Shown piece by piece: positions 47,621 through 58,624 of a stretch of DNA of 64,000 bases. The position numbers were made by a program, and so were the translations under genes. Location: assembly GCA_009760855.2 (NCBI GenBank), contig WPIO01000117.1, forward strand, positions 392,501 through 456,500, in the 5' to 3' direction. Position 1 is the stretch's first letter, and each line of letters begins with the position of its first letter. A model generated the notes under the pieces. The model did no database searches, was not told where the DNA came from, and saw only the letters and a program-made list of their open reading frames with translations. The stretch comes from Cristatella mucedo (taxonomy: Eukaryota; Bryozoa; Phylactolaemata; Cristatellidae).

Positions 47621-48429
47621 CCCAGGGCAGACAAGCACCATAAGAGCAGCTCCACGAGAGTGGAGCTGCCAGGCAGGGCAAAAATAACTCCTTCCTAAAA
47701 ATAAAGGAAACTGTAAAGTAAAAATAACTGCAAAAATAAAAATAACTGCATGCTCACAAAAATCGTCAGCCATTTGAAAATTGCAAGTAGGATAATCGAG
47801 GTGCAAGTCAAAACTGTATGTTCGCCATTATTAAAGGTAAACTATTGTTCCAGGCCGAAGGGGTGTTTTTGCTTCTATTGGTCATGTGACCAGTGGCTCG
47901 GTATCCTCGCTGCAATGCCTTGCTCATGTTGTGCTACCAATCAGCTACCTACCTACCGGACTGTGTCTGCTCATTATCAGCCTAGGGAAGATCTGCCGTC
48001 TGTTTCTTGGCCGTGTCGACTGTTGCGCAATGGATGATGGCCACAGTCGGTCGTAGCTAGTTTCGGCGAAAGCCTTGGAAGGGGCATGAAATCTTTTTGG
48101 TCCTGGCCCTGCCGACAGAAGGATGCAAACGGGAGGATGCAAACGGTAGGCGCCTAGCAGCCCAAGCTCCGTTTGTGATCGTTTGTGCTCGTTTCGAGCG
48201 TCCTTGGCGATCGAAGGCCGAGGGGGAAAAAGGCTTTTGCAATCCTTAACAGACAGGCAGCTCGTGTTCATTCGAGTGCAGAGGGGGAGCGGGCCTTTTT
48301 GCAGTGCAGCTTCCTGCTTCCTGCTTCCCCCATCATAACTTTAGGAGCAAACTGCTGCGGCAGTGCTCGAGCCAAAGTAGCTCATTATTCAGCTGAGACT
48401 GGGTCAAAAAGTTAGCTATCAGTAACCAA
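47621..48429. other. unique stretch
   Basis: Repeated AAAAATAACTGC units near 47720-47755. Otherwise nothing recognised. Confidence 0.4.
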
Positions 48430-48515
48430 TTGATAGGCTTTTTTCCAGCACATGCATAAGTGCCTGGAAAGAGATTTTTTGTTCTCACGTTTTATCATTC
48501 TTATTATTATTAATG
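48430..48515 (+). repeat. LINE-A/SINE-2 tail scrap
   Basis: AAGTGCCTGGAAAGAGATTT, TTGTTCTC, then TTATTATTATTA. Confidence 0.6.
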
Positions 48516-49076
48516 CTTTTACCGGCAAGTCCCAGATTAGGATCCTAATCCGTGCAGGGACCTGTCCGAAACTCCTATCGTTTGCAAGCCCGATCCCGAT
48601 GCCCTCGGAGGAGTAATGGCACTTTTTTCCTTATTTTTCAATCGCTCTTGCTGACTCAGACAGTGCACCGGTTGGCACGGCTCGGTCGTCAGCGGAAAAT
48701 CGCATGTGTTTGGGAGTGGGGCACACTGGGGTGGGGCGTGGGCATCGTTCTTGCTTCGCTCCAGTGGCAGATTGCTGGTCTCCCCTGCGGCAGGTCGATT
48801 ATCCTGCATCTCAATCGGTCGGTCGTGGACAGCGTCTCAACTTTCTTTCTGACACTCGCTTGCCGGATCCTACGCAAGGCGAGGCATTCCTGCGATGCCT
48901 AGCATCCAAATCGATGCAGCTGCGGCAGCAACAGCACATGCTGACCTGGCCTTGATCAGTGGCAGACATATAGTTGCAATCAGAAGGCAAGAAAGAGAGG
49001 ACCACCGGATGCCTTTCACCTACGGTGAAAGTTACAGAACAACTTCGAGCAATGGATGCAGAGAGTGAGAGAGAAA

Positions 49077-49088
49077 GACACACACACA

Positions 49089-49122
<34 letters not shown>

Positions 49123-49190
49123 TATATATATATATATATGTATAGAGAGAGAGAGAGAGAGAGAGAAAGAGAAAGAGAGAGAAAGAAAGG
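49077..49190. repeat. (CA)n(TA)n(GA)n microsatellite
   Basis: CA to about 49120, TA to about 49140, GA to about 49190. Similar layout to the usherin intron 4 array. Confidence 0.95.
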
Positions 49191-51059
49191 GGTAAAGCAA
49201 GTCGTGCACAGCAATTGTCAGTGATAACCTATGTAATGTAACCTAGGCAATGGATAGAGAGAGAGTGCACAGCTCAGAATAGCTGCTCTTGCGCACTGGT
49301 GTGCCTGTGCGCGCAGCCTTACGCCAGCGCTCATTCGCACGAGGATGCCCGCACTCGGGTTAGCGCTTCCCACACGTGCAAACGCGTCCACCCTACCCAG
49401 GCAGTGCTCGCTTGCAGGCTGGCACGCCCACTCTCGGTTGCATCGCCGTCTGTTCTCCGGCTTTAGCTGTCCCTCCTCAATCTGTTAGTTCATTTCGTGG
49501 CGCGGAGGTGGCGGAGTCGAAGGGCCTGTCTGACAGCCTGCTTCATTTACTTTACTAACCTGGAGGATTTTTCTAGCAACCACTGCTCGCCTTCGTTTGC
49601 CTAACCCTTGCTCCTGAAACCTTCGGTTGGAGAGCCAGGAGGGGGGTTGGGAGGAGGCAGCAGCATCGTTGGCATATTAGCAACAGCTCAGGCTTACGGC
49701 TTGAGAACCTGGCATGTTGGCCAGGTTCCGTTGCACTATTCGCAGGCAGAAGCTGACAGAAGACCAGCTGGACGTGTGGCACAATGGACCGGCTAAAGAA
49801 TCTTTATCCCTATTAGATGAGTCTGTTGGCTACTCGAGCCTGAGTGAAATTTGCTGGTTGTGAATGTTCTACGGTCAGGGTGTTTTATTGCATAAATATG
49901 CCACTGCACGAGGGCTGTCCTGGTACAAGGCTAGTCATCCGGTAGTTCAGCCCACTTTCCGGTAGATCGCCCACTACACGTCTACATGTTCGTAGGAAAT
50001 GTGCACTCAGGCTCAGGCTGAGTTCTGATTGTGACATCCTGAGTGTGAGTGCACCCAGAGGATTAGGTACTGTTGACGAGAGCTCTGCAGAGACACCACA
50101 TGGTGTTGTGCACCAATATCTCGTAGACCCAAACATTTGACTCTGCTGTCTATATGTGTACAGCGCATGTTTGCAAAAGTGCACTTTAAACTGCTATCGA
50201 TCGAAGACTGTCACAGGCAGCTAAAAATACTGCTGAGCATACTAAGCGGGTGCTCTCCTTTCACTAGTTTTTGCCTGTCTGTCTTGTGTGCTGGTGGGTG
50301 GCTCACAGGCATGGCTTCCCCCCCCCCAAGTGCCAGACGGCTAGTCGCCGAAAAGATAAAACTCCGCCATCGTTGAAGAGCAGCCAGCAGCTGGCCAGCT
50401 CACAGGCTTCCTTGTCTGGCCAGCGCTTTGTGCTTTGTCCGTCCCTCTGATCGAGCCCATGGTCGCTAGCAACAGTGCTGCTGCTGCCACCACTGCTGCT
50501 GCTGCTCTTCGGTTCGTCAGCTCTTGGCAATCAGCCTCAGACCAGTAGATGACCTATGATGGCTAGGTGCCAATTTTCGCCTCATTGTTTACCAACCTGC
50601 CCATGTGTGAGTGAGGACTATGTATAATCTTTGACATGTACCGAATGAGGAGGCAACGTCTTTTTTGGCTTCTATACTTATCCTCGCTCTCCCGACCGAG
50701 CTCGAGAGCGAGGTACACGCCGGACGTTCGACTTGCAGTCTGTGCTTGCTAGATGACACCGTGGGCTGCGGATATCGAATGTCGTGCCTGCCTTACAAAT
50801 GGCAGCCAGCCAACCCACATCGTAACGGCAGCTTATGGAGTCAGTCTGTCAATGCTCGGCCACCGATGCAGCTGGCGTAGCCTTCCAGTGACCGATCGGG
50901 TGGTGGTAGTGTCTTCCAGCTGCTAGAACAAAGTCATACATTAATTCTTGGCATCTGGCTGCCAGCCTAGCTGTCACTTTAAATAGGATGTCCCTGGCTA
51001 TTGCCTCCTTGTCATTTGCACTGCTATTGACGTAAGTGTGCTTATGTTCGCGAGTGTGT
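49191..51059. other. GC-rich unique stretch
   Basis: Trinucleotide CTG/CCA runs near 50475-50510. Open frames under 100 codons without motifs. Confidence 0.4.
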
Positions 51060-51215
51060 GTGTGGTGAGCCGTAATGGCTCACTAGGTAAGGCGGTTGCT
51101 TTTCACGACCTCGGCACCGAAGTCGTGGGTTCGAATCCTGAGGTGGGCGATCCTGTATCGCCACTGCAAGCGGTGGGGACGACCGTAAAGGCTGTTAAAT
51201 CAGCTAGTATATATT
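51060..51215 (+). repeat. SINE-1, best preserved copy
   Basis: A-box region ATGGCTCACTAGGTAAGGCG, B box GGTTCGAATCC, GGTGGGCGATCCTGTATCGC, CACTGCAAGCGGTGG, then a shortened tail. Confidence 0.82.
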
Positions 51216-51324
51216 TATGTGTGTGCGCGCATGCGTCCGTGCCTAGGCGTGTGTCCGTGCGTGCATGTGCGTTTAGATCCCATGTGAGGCTACCGTAGTG
51301 GCCCCTATGGCCATCTGTGGGTTG

Positions 51325-52190
51325 AAGTCGATCTACTGTTTGACTGGTAGCTAGTGCAGGTCAGCGAGAAGTGGTGTGATGTGGCAACTGTGACTCTCAC
51401 AACAGACAAACCTAGCTGAGGAGTTTTGCACCAGCTGTAAGCGCCTGATTGCACATGCTGGTAGGCCAGCAAGCAGTGAGTTACAGAAGTGTAGACGGGA
51501 TGTCACAAATGCATGGACAACTTCTATGTGGTATCGTCATCTAAACAAGCCCGAATTTTAGCAATGTGTTGTAGCTGAAAGTAGGCAGACTTGATTGTGG
51601 AACAGATGTGGTCATCTAACAAAAGGTCACTTTAGGACTTGACACCTAGATTTCGTGCAGATTCAACAGGAGATATGCTGGCATAGCTGATTTTGAGCGG
51701 CAGCCTTTCCAATTTCTGAATCACATTGGGTTTGCCCATAACTAGTAAGCTAGCTTTATCATCATTTAATTTAAGAACATTTGCTGCCATGCATGTGCAG
51801 ATGTCATCAATACATGCAGCAAGTGAGTTGAGAGAATTTGAGTTGCTCGAAGGCTGGGAGGGATCAAAGCAAAGGTACAACTGAGTGTCATCTGCATAGA
51901 AGTGAAAGCCTAGATTGTGCTTGACAATCACATCAGCAAGAGGGAGAGTAGAAACTGTGAAAAGAAGCGGACCTAGCATGGAGCCCTGAGGTACCCCATA
52001 TTTCAGAGGTTCCTTGGATGATCTTTGTCCATTCACATCAATACTCTGGAGTCTTCCACTGAGATAGGACCTGAACCATTGCAGAGCAGTGCCAGTGATG
52101 CCCAGGCGAGATGAGAGGTGCTCAAGAATAACTTTGTGATCGATAGTATCAAAAGCTGCCGAAGGATCGATCAAAACAAGCAGCTCAACA
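51325..52190 (-). repeat. LINE-A copy with intact reverse-transcriptase catalytic motif
   Basis: 187-codon minus-strand frame: IDPSAAFDTIDHKVILEHLS, WFRSYLSGRLQSIDVNGQRS, YGVPQGSMLGPLLFT, FHFYADDTQLYLCFDPS, LKLNDDKASLLVMGKP, ISPVESARNLGV, then a stop. The C-terminal domain follows with changes. It lacks the 3' UTR and tail at its left edge (51325) and is cut at 52190, next to a duplicated segment. Confidence 0.92.
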
Positions 52191-52352
52191 GGCATCTATC
52201 TACCTCCCGAGTCACGACTGTCACTTGCTGTGAATGGAGTCAGTACCACTTCGTGAAACGATGCTCAACGATCTTCTTTGATTCAGCGATGGCTCGAAAA
52301 TGAGGGATTGAGTTGCTGATACAGCACACCGCACGCCTGCTCAGGCCCTAGT
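52189..52352 (+). repeat. segmental duplication, copy 1
   Basis: Contains CCCGAGTCACGACTGTCACT, TGAATGGAGTCAGTACCACT, GATTCAGCGATGGCTCG and CCTGCTCAGGCCCTAGT. Begins exactly at the LINE-A edge. Confidence 0.88.
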
Positions 52353-52727
52353 GATGCATCCGGCACGGCTCAAAGAGCTGTTGACGCGAACTCTCTCACT
52401 TTGCAGTAAGTGCCAATTGCACATGGCAATATTACCATTTTGTTTTGAGTTTTTTTTGAGTGATGCCGAATGGGTATTGATAACAGTAGGTTTTCACAGG
52501 CTCCTTTATGTGGGACCATCCAGCTGTCAACCACTCGTGATAGAGTTTACTTGAGCAACGTGTTGATCCCGAGCCTGGCATATCGAGTACCTCGGCAGCC
52601 GGTGCCGAGCAAGGGCATGTGCTGAGAAACTGCCAGACCCAGAAACCGCCGGTCGCCTTTCTGCTGTTTCCCCACTGTAAATCTCTTAATCTTGTTTCTC
52701 AGCTGGCATTGGCACTTACTCCTGGTT

Positions 52728-52911
52728 GGCATCTATCTTCCTCCCGAGTCACGACTGTCACTTGCTGTGAATGGAGTCAGTACCACTTCGTGAAACGATA
52801 CTGGGCAATTGATTCAGCAGTTGATTGATCCTTGATTCAGCGATGGCTCGATAATGACGAGTGAGTGGCTGATACAGCGCACCCACACACCTGCTCAGGC
52901 CCTAGTTTCCT
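52728..52911 (+). repeat. segmental duplication, copy 2
   Basis: Same segment as 52189-52352, over 85 percent identical by eye, with about 20 extra bases around GATTCAGCAGTTGATTGATC. Confidence 0.88.
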
Positions 52912-53634
52912 TGCCCGATTTAGGATACCCGTCTTTCGTAGCGACTGAAATCACTCGTCGGTACCTGCCAGTCAGTCAGAGACAAGGACAGTATGAACAG
53001 TCTTGATGCATAATCAAGCAATCATGCCAGCAGTTCTTCTGGGGTCTGGCTTTGCACCATCGTCTTATATCGTGGCAAGGTGACAAGGTTTCGGTTTTGG
53101 TGAGGTGAACAGTAGCACGTGTCTGTAATGTATGTAAGTCCAGAAATCAACAAAGAGAGTTGGTCCATTGTCTTGTAAAGCACTGGCTGTGCTAGCCTTC
53201 TTTAATCCTAGCTGACTGGGCTGGTGAATGTTCGGTCTAGCATAACAATTGATAGAGAGGCACTGCTGATCTCCAAATTGGTCATTGTCAATGCAACTGA
53301 TTTGCAAGTCCCTGGTACCATCTTGCACTCGAAACCATAAACATGGTTTAAAAGAAATGCTTGCATGGGGCCATCTGAAGCCTGATTCTAACCTAGTCGG
53401 GGATTTAATTCAGCTGCTTTAATTAAGCCCTACTGAGATTGAGGTGAAGCAGAATCATTTTGAAAGTGTCAGTCATGATGGCCCCCCAAGCCTGGAAACC
53501 AGTGAGTAATTGAGCTTCAACCGGGCGAATGGCCACCGATGGGACGATTGGAACTCTTGACGGACAGGAGCTGGCTCTAGGAGTATCCAGGTAGCTGCAT
53601 TTTTCTTCGATGGCATGCCCTGTAAGCCAAAATG
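52912..53634. other. unique stretch
   Basis: No gene or repeat recognised. Confidence 0.4.
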
Positions 53635-54055
53635 TCGATGTAATGTATCTCCATCTGCAGCTCCACAAAGGCATATTAACCATGTGGGTGTTACGAATGA
53701 GAGTTCTGTATAGCGCACTCACAGCCTAAGCGGCTTTCGGTACGCATTTGGTAGCCAACAGACTTCGTCTCACGAAACAAAGAGAAAGTGGGAAGCATAG
53801 CAGAGTGAGGAGAGCAGTTGAGGTAGTGAGTAGCATGGAAGTAGCAGCTCAGAATCGCTGACAAGGATGAGCCATAGTCGGCAGCAGGTGAGTTGTTGTC
53901 GTTGCGTAAGAATTGTGGAAGCGAGTTCCACAGTCTAGGACCTGCAGAGCTAAAGCTTCTGTCGTCAACGGTCTTTTAGTAAGCAGAGAAATGGAATGGC
54001 TGATTTATTGTCCATACCGGACCTGAGGGCGAAAAGAGGCTGAAACTGGTCCCAG
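53635..54055 (-). repeat. LINE-B 3' fragment
   Basis: TAATGTATCTCCATCTGCAG through the 3' UTR and into the C-terminal codons, cut at GAGGCTGAAACTGGT. Confidence 0.88.
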
Positions 54056-54961
54056 ACAGCCCCCCTGACAGTGATGCAAATGGTGCTAAGATACCCCGGC
54101 AGTACTTCGCAAAAAAACTTACACCATAGGCCCACTGCATCACTGCCCGTATATCAGAGACGCCTGCCAGGCTGTGAACCGGTTTGAGCCGGCACAGCCA
54201 GCAGCACAGAGCTCTTGAGCTTGGGTGGAGCGTATTGCAGTGTATTCCGGAAGAAGCTGTTCGGCGAGTTTCAGGCGCCATTTCAGTTCCACTCGGCTCG
54301 CCTGCTCCTACTGCCTGCTTCTTCCCAGCCTTGCCTAGTAGTATTGCCCCGACCTTTAGCTGCTCTCGTCCAGCACGTGACTCGCAGCTTCGTGTGAGGC
54401 CGCTTCGAGAGAAATCAGGCAGAGCACACGTTCGAACTCGTATTTGGGGGGAGGGCGGCCGGCAGGATTTTACTGCGAATCCCCCATTCCAGTGAAGGTG
54501 AGGTGGTGCCGTGGCCTGTCGGCCGGCTGGCCGACACTGGAGTCAAGCCTGGCTTTTCCTGCTGCTTCTTTGAAACCGAGGTCAAAGGGTCAGATGCAAA
54601 CGAACCGAGTGGGCTGGTGGCCGAGCTCAAGCTGGTGGTTCAGCTGCTCGGTCGGCACGAGGTAGCTGTGAGCTGCTACAGCTGTCGGCTGCAGCCAAGC
54701 TGCAAGGCTCTGTAACTATCCTGCCATCAGCTGTGCAGGCTGCTCTGTCCGAGTGGTCCACCTGTCGTAGTTGGCTCAGCTCTGCTCAGCCCATTGCTCT
54801 CTCTCCCGTGTGGTTTGTTTTGGTTTGATTTCCTCTCAGTTGCTTTTAAAGCTTTCGATGACAGAGCAGTTGATTTATCCTGTATTGCACGCTCTCAGCT
54901 GGTGATGGCAGCTAGTGCACTTCTGATGCTGTGCAAATGATGCTGTTGAAGCTGCCGACTT

Positions 54962-54962
<1 letters not shown>
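54056..54962. other. GC-rich unique stretch
   Basis: Several open frames of 60-103 codons on both strands. None has a recognisable motif or a clear exon structure. Confidence 0.4.
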
Positions 54963-54996
<34 letters not shown>

Positions 54997-55182
54997 TAAT
55001 ATAATTCATCTGTATTGCACCCTAAGAGAACGGAACCTCTATCCAGACGCATTGTATAAGCCACAGGGCTCGAGACTATGACCTTGGTCGTTAAAGCCTG
55101 CTGCAAATGTGAAGCTCCTGGCTAGAGATTCAGTTCCTATGGCGCTGTATAAAAGTTGAGCACCTTACCCCTAAGCCAGGCC
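54963..55182 (-). repeat. SINE-2 copy with a second tail inserted
   Basis: (TAA)n, ATATAATTCATCTGTATTGC, antisense body to CCTTGGTCGTTAAAG, then a plus-orientation tail (about 55093-55158: CTAGAGATTCAGTTCCTATG, GCGCTGTATAAAAGTT), then the rest of the antisense head (GAGCACCTTACCCCTAAGCC). Confidence 0.75.
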
Positions 55183-55264
55183 TTCACCTTCGCCATCGCG
55201 GAAAGAAGAAACATATGCCAGCATTGCTTTCTCAGTTTGGCCGTTTTATGCTGTGCTTCTGGTG

Positions 55265-55740
55265 TAGTGATGAGAATAATATTAGTAACAATAAATTGTG
55301 TATGCCACCCTGGAAAAGTAATGCTAAATTGCTTTCTTAGCACTTTAGATTGACTGAAAAGAAAGCAGATGACGATAACTGCAGTAATTGCAGTGAGCTT
55401 GTGCATCTACAGACAACAGCTTGTGCATCCGTAGCTTCGTAGTAAATTGTCATACAGTCGGAGGATGGATTCACGGAATGCGGTTTTTCCGAAGTTTCAG
55501 TTTTTAGGGGCATTGCAACTGAATGCATAGCAACTCAGAGGCACAGTCTCCAAAGAATTCGAGAGTGGTTAGAGGTTCAGCTTAATGACCGGATTCAGAC
55601 GAACAGGTGATAACGACGAAGGAGCCGTGGGGAGAAAGTATTATTCGATAGCTGAGTCGGAGCGAAAGAGTGGATGAGTCGATGGAGCTTAATAGGTAGC
55701 AAAGGTTCTGCTCGGTTATTACTTTCAGACTTGTTCGGGG
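55265..55740 (-). repeat. diverged LINE-A 3' fragment
   Basis: CTTTCTTAGCACTTTAGATT, then ACAGTCTCCAAAGAATTCGA: an older subfamily or a strongly mutated copy. Confidence 0.6.
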
Positions 55741-55934
55741 AATCAGCAACACGTTGGACACGGTCAACGCAGACTCAGTGCCTTTAGCAGTGAAAGCAGG
55801 TGAGCAGCTGGGTCGGTTACCGACTTTGGTTGCAAAACGAGGTTTTTATAATGCTGGAAGCTCCATACCGGCAACGATGAAGTCAAATCAGTATGAGTCC
55901 TCTATGCTATCAATCTCGATACGAACGGTGTCAT

Positions 55935-56045
55935 CCTATCACTATTCACAGTTCACATCCTATCACTATTCACAGTTCACATCCTATCACTATTCACAGT
56001 TCACATCCTATCACTATTCACAGTTCACATCCTATCACTATTCAC
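55935..56045 (+). repeat. 24-bp minisatellite, about 4.6 units
   Basis: Unit CCTATCACTATTCACAGTTC plus ACAT, with no variation between units. The period is a multiple of three, so it creates an artificial open frame. Confidence 0.95.
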
Positions 56046-56930
56046 TGCCTCGTGGCAGTTGTATATTTTTTATCAGTGAGAACTCGACGCTCGATCGGAT
56101 TAAGAAAAGCTGGAAAAAGTTTTCCCCCACTTGAGCCGCTGTGCATCGATCGTGGTTTAGACTTTGAGGCTCTTGCTTCTCGTTTCAGCCAATTTTTTTC
56201 CAGCCAATTTCTTTGTGTCTTCTGTTTTACTTGGCAAAGCTGCAAGAGCCTCTAATTTCCGAAAACGAAGGCATCGCCTACTTAAGCTGCCTATCTGTGC
56301 CATCCAAACCTGCTACGTTCGAGTCCGGGTCAAGGATTTCGATAGAAACTGGACATTTTTTGTATGATTGTCAAAGGCACTGATTATTCGGCTCGTGCAC
56401 TTCTTTCGAATTTTCAGTGGCTAGCTTCGTTTGTCCTGCTATGGTGACGTTGTGGCAATTGCTGCGTCCGGAGTTACTTAGCGACTTGGATCTATCTATT
56501 GGTATTGGAACAGCTGTGCGGACTGCTCAGTGATGACCGGTCACGCTGCTTCTTTGGGATATGTGTACCTGGCCAGCTGGTTAGGGTTGCTCCTAGTCCC
56601 CTAAGGGAGTGGCAGTTTAATATTTTCATCGCGTCCGGTTGCTAGCTCTGTCCTAGCGATCACTGTTTCGACCTATTGCAGCTATCTACTCCAGCTGTAA
56701 TCTATCCTTTTTGTTTTTCAAAAATGTACTGGGTGATCAATCCTACTTGAAGCGATCGATCATCATCGGGGGGGGGGGGTAAGCTATAAAGGTGCTGTGC
56801 TGCTCTGTCCTGAGGCTGACGCCAACAGGCTTAAAAGGGAGGCCAACCCCCTCCGGTTCCCCTGACTTACATATCAGCTGTGGGAGAATGGCCTAATCGC
56901 CCTAACATCAGTCTCTCTTCTATACTCACT
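56046..56930. other. unique stretch
   Basis: Contains a poly-G run at 56769-56778. No gene recognised. Confidence 0.4.
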
Positions 56931-56944
56931 CTTTCTCTCTCCCC

Positions 56945-57017
<73 letters not shown>

Positions 57018-57183
57018 TCTCTCTGCCTTTCTCTCTTTCGTTCTCTATCTCTCTCAGTCTCTGTAACCATCTGCCAATCTCTCTTTCTCTCACCCACAGG
57101 CTCTCGTGCAATCTCTCTGTCTCTCTGTCTCTGTCTCTCTGTCTCTCCCTCCCTGTCTCTCTCTCTGTCTGTTTGTCTGTCTG

Positions 57184-57282
<99 letters not shown>

Positions 57283-57327
57283 GTCTCTCTCTTTCTCTCT
57301 GTCTGTCTATCTCTCTTTCTCTCTATA
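56931..57327. repeat. long CT-rich tract
   Basis: About 400 bp, nearly all pyrimidine on the plus strand, in two (CT)n blocks separated by a mixed part (57020-57110). Confidence 0.97.
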
Positions 57328-57458
57328 GTCCGAAGTGACATCTGAGTCGTTGCTTCATAGCCTGATCCCTCTTGCTTGACTTGCCACCTGCGCCTGTCTC
57401 CCTTTTTACTGATTGAGTTTGATTCTATTTGATTTTATTTTGTCTTTATTTTATGCAG

Positions 57459-57654
57459 GTGGTGCCAACGTTGTGGCATTGTGCGATGCCGAGGACGTGC
57501 TGTGCCGGTGCTACTGGGGTGTGGCAGTGGAGGCACTCTATCGATGGCTGCTGCCCTCACGGCAGTCGGGTTTCGAGCATGACCTTCTGACCGGCGAGTG
57601 GCCAAGTGGAGAAGCCGAGCTCAGCAGCTGCGATGCTGTCGTGACCGCGAGCAG
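57459..57654 (+). CDS. candidate internal exon of the unknown plus-strand gene
   Basis: 196 nt, phase 1 in and phase 2 out. The acceptor is strong: tttattttatgcag|GT, in a 40-nt T-rich run. The donor is AGCAG|GTTTGC (moderate). Only one frame is open over the exon: GGANVVALCDAEDVLCRCYW, then GVAVEALYRWLLPSR and AELSSCDAVVTAS. Its amino-acid mix, with several W, Y and C, looks like a folded protein rather than repeat. The entry phase fits the candidate exon at 31748-31911. I do not recognise the family; a faint likeness to glycosyltransferase (ALG2/ALG11-type) sequence was too weak to use. Confidence 0.35.
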
Positions 57655-57726
57655 GTTTGCTACAGCCCTCTCACCCAGTGCACCTTGCAGCAGATGCCAC
57701 CAGCACCAGTAGCTGCTCCCTGAGCA

Positions 57727-57878
57727 GAGAGAGCGAGAGAGAGAGAGAGAGAGAGAAAGAGAGATAGACAGACAGAGAGAAAGAGAGAGACAGAGCCAGG
57801 GAGGCACAGAGAGAGGCAGAGACAGACAGAGAGAGGCAGAGACAGACAAAGAGAGACAGAGACAGACAGAGAGAGACA
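57727..57878. repeat. GA-rich tract
   Basis: Purine tract of (GA)n and GACA units, complementary in composition to the CT tract at 56931-57327. Confidence 0.95.
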
Positions 57879-58424
57879 TATGAAGTACCTGAAGCAAACA
57901 GCGGCTTGAAGCAAACCTTTGCTGCTTCGGCTGTTGCGGCTGCCTGAGGTCTTATGTCAGCTTGCTTGCTTGGCGGCTTCTGCTGACCATTGCACGGTGG
58001 CATCGCTTCTTGTGATGCCGGATGCTGGCACCCACTCGAGTGACCGCCGTCGGATTTCGGCAGCCGCATGCCTCCGAAGCGCTCGGTTGGTGGCCGGCTT
58101 GTCGGAGAGCTGCCAGGATGCCCGTGATTTGTTGTTGTCCCGTGTCAAACAGTGCCACCTGCCGGCAGCTGCCTGCCACGTGTGTTGCGGTGGTGAGGCA
58201 CAGGCAGTGGTCGTTCGGAGTCGGAGGTGCTAGCCGACTGAGAGCAGATAGATAAGTTAGAGGAAAAACAAGAGCTGAGAGCATTTAAGGAGACCTTGGG
58301 ACCTTGCCGGTCAACTCTGCTTGACTGCTGGTGGTGTGCTTGGGGGGGGGGGGGTAAGGAAGGGGTGAACTTTGAATTAATCCTAACTGGCCGATCTGCT
58401 ATGGTGCATGCTTTGACACTGTGC
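57879..58424. other. GC-rich unique stretch
   Basis: Overlapping open frames on both strands, no motif. Poly-G at 58341-58352. Confidence 0.4.
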
Positions 58425-58530
58425 ATGTTATCACTAACCAATTAACATGCTTCCTTTTGTACATTAAATACCCAGACAGAAATTTAGTTCTCTTAGGGTA
58501 CTGTACACATTTCTTATTATTATTATTGTT
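58425..58530 (+). repeat. LINE-A tail fragment
   Basis: ACTAACCAATTAACATGCTT, AATTTAGTTCTCTTAGGGTA, then (TTA)n. Confidence 0.75.
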
Positions 58531-58624
58531 ATTGGAGATAGCCATCTAGCTAGCTAGCCAGCTAGATGGGTAGATGGATTGAGATGAATAGATTAGTATA
58601 GAGATATACTGTACATGTATTGTA

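Noticed and set aside
55754-56255. Open frame with SYHYSQFT repeats
   Set aside because: Produced by the 24-bp minisatellite. No start context or flanking exon signals.
57459-57654. Assignment of this exon to an ALG2/ALG11 mannosyltransferase
   Set aside because: Only a short CDAVVTAS-like stretch resembles the family. Spacing and the surrounding residues do not fit.
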